Position numbers and translations under genes: made by a program. The notes beneath the pieces were generated by a model. The model saw nothing but the letters and a program-made list of their open reading frames with translations, had not been told where the DNA came from and ran no database searches. From the NCBI RefSeq assembly GCF_027580225.2, contig NC_073354.2, positions 30,276,001-30,340,000 of the forward strand: a DNA stretch of 64,000 nt, in the 5' to 3' direction. This DNA is from Misgurnus anguillicaudatus. Taxonomy: Eukaryota > Chordata > Actinopteri > Cypriniformes > Cobitidae. Numbering within the stretch: the stretch's first letter is position 1; each line of letters starts with the position of its first letter. This document shows, one piece after another, positions 63,927-64,000 of this stretch.

Positions 63927-64000
63927 GGAAATTAAAGAAAATATAGAGACCTTAGTAAATGTATGCTGCATTCATGCCATATTCACATCTTTTTTAAAAT

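Overview
The window is animal nuclear DNA, almost certainly from a cypriniform (Danio/carp-like) fish. The basis is spliced vertebrate genes whose reconstructed proteins resemble zebrafish orthologues, plus dense cyprinid-type repeats: TTAA-flanked fold-back MITEs, hAT elements with 8-bp target duplications, a Tc1 derivative, tRNA-derived SINEs, (TA)n tracts and an AT-rich minisatellite. I rebuilt six genes by hand from splice sites, frame and family knowledge. For the five complete genes the exon lengths sum exactly to a multiple of three.

Layout: (1) 837-2059, minus: first five coding exons of ccdc25, which continues past the left edge. (2) 2754-9718, plus: complete esco2 (cohesin SMC3 acetyltransferase), divergent from ccdc25 across a compact shared promoter; its intron 6 is swollen by nested transposons. 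(3) 12406-15755, minus: complete pbk (TOPK kinase), convergent with esco2, with three hairpin elements between them. (4) 19168-21370, minus: complete two-exon slc35d3 (nucleotide-sugar transporter family). (5) 22343-51429, minus: complete ten-exon pex7 (PTS2 import receptor), spread over 29 kb because its introns hold a 3.35-kb minisatellite, many DNA transposons and several candidate conserved non-coding blocks. (6) 54634-57369, minus: complete five-exon hey2 (Notch-responsive bHLH-Orange repressor), followed by 6.6 kb of 5' flank with CSL/RBPJ-type sites, candidate regulatory blocks and more transposons.

The genes are not an operon. esco2 and pbk are both proliferation genes, and each has a similarly spaced E2F-like/CHR-like module near its start. 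slc35d3 and pex7 are neighbours on human 6q23, while ccdc25, esco2 and pbk lie together on human 8p21, so the window joins two ancestral blocks.

Most notable: an apparent AT-AG intron inside the hey2 basic domain, a GC-AG intron in esco2, a pbk C-terminus without the expected PDZ ligand, a fold-back element carrying a THAP-like half-domain in both arms, and the higher-order minisatellite with dozens of AATAAA hexamers on one strand. I saw no clear novel gene system. Exon boundaries are read by eye; no alignment or RNA evidence was available.
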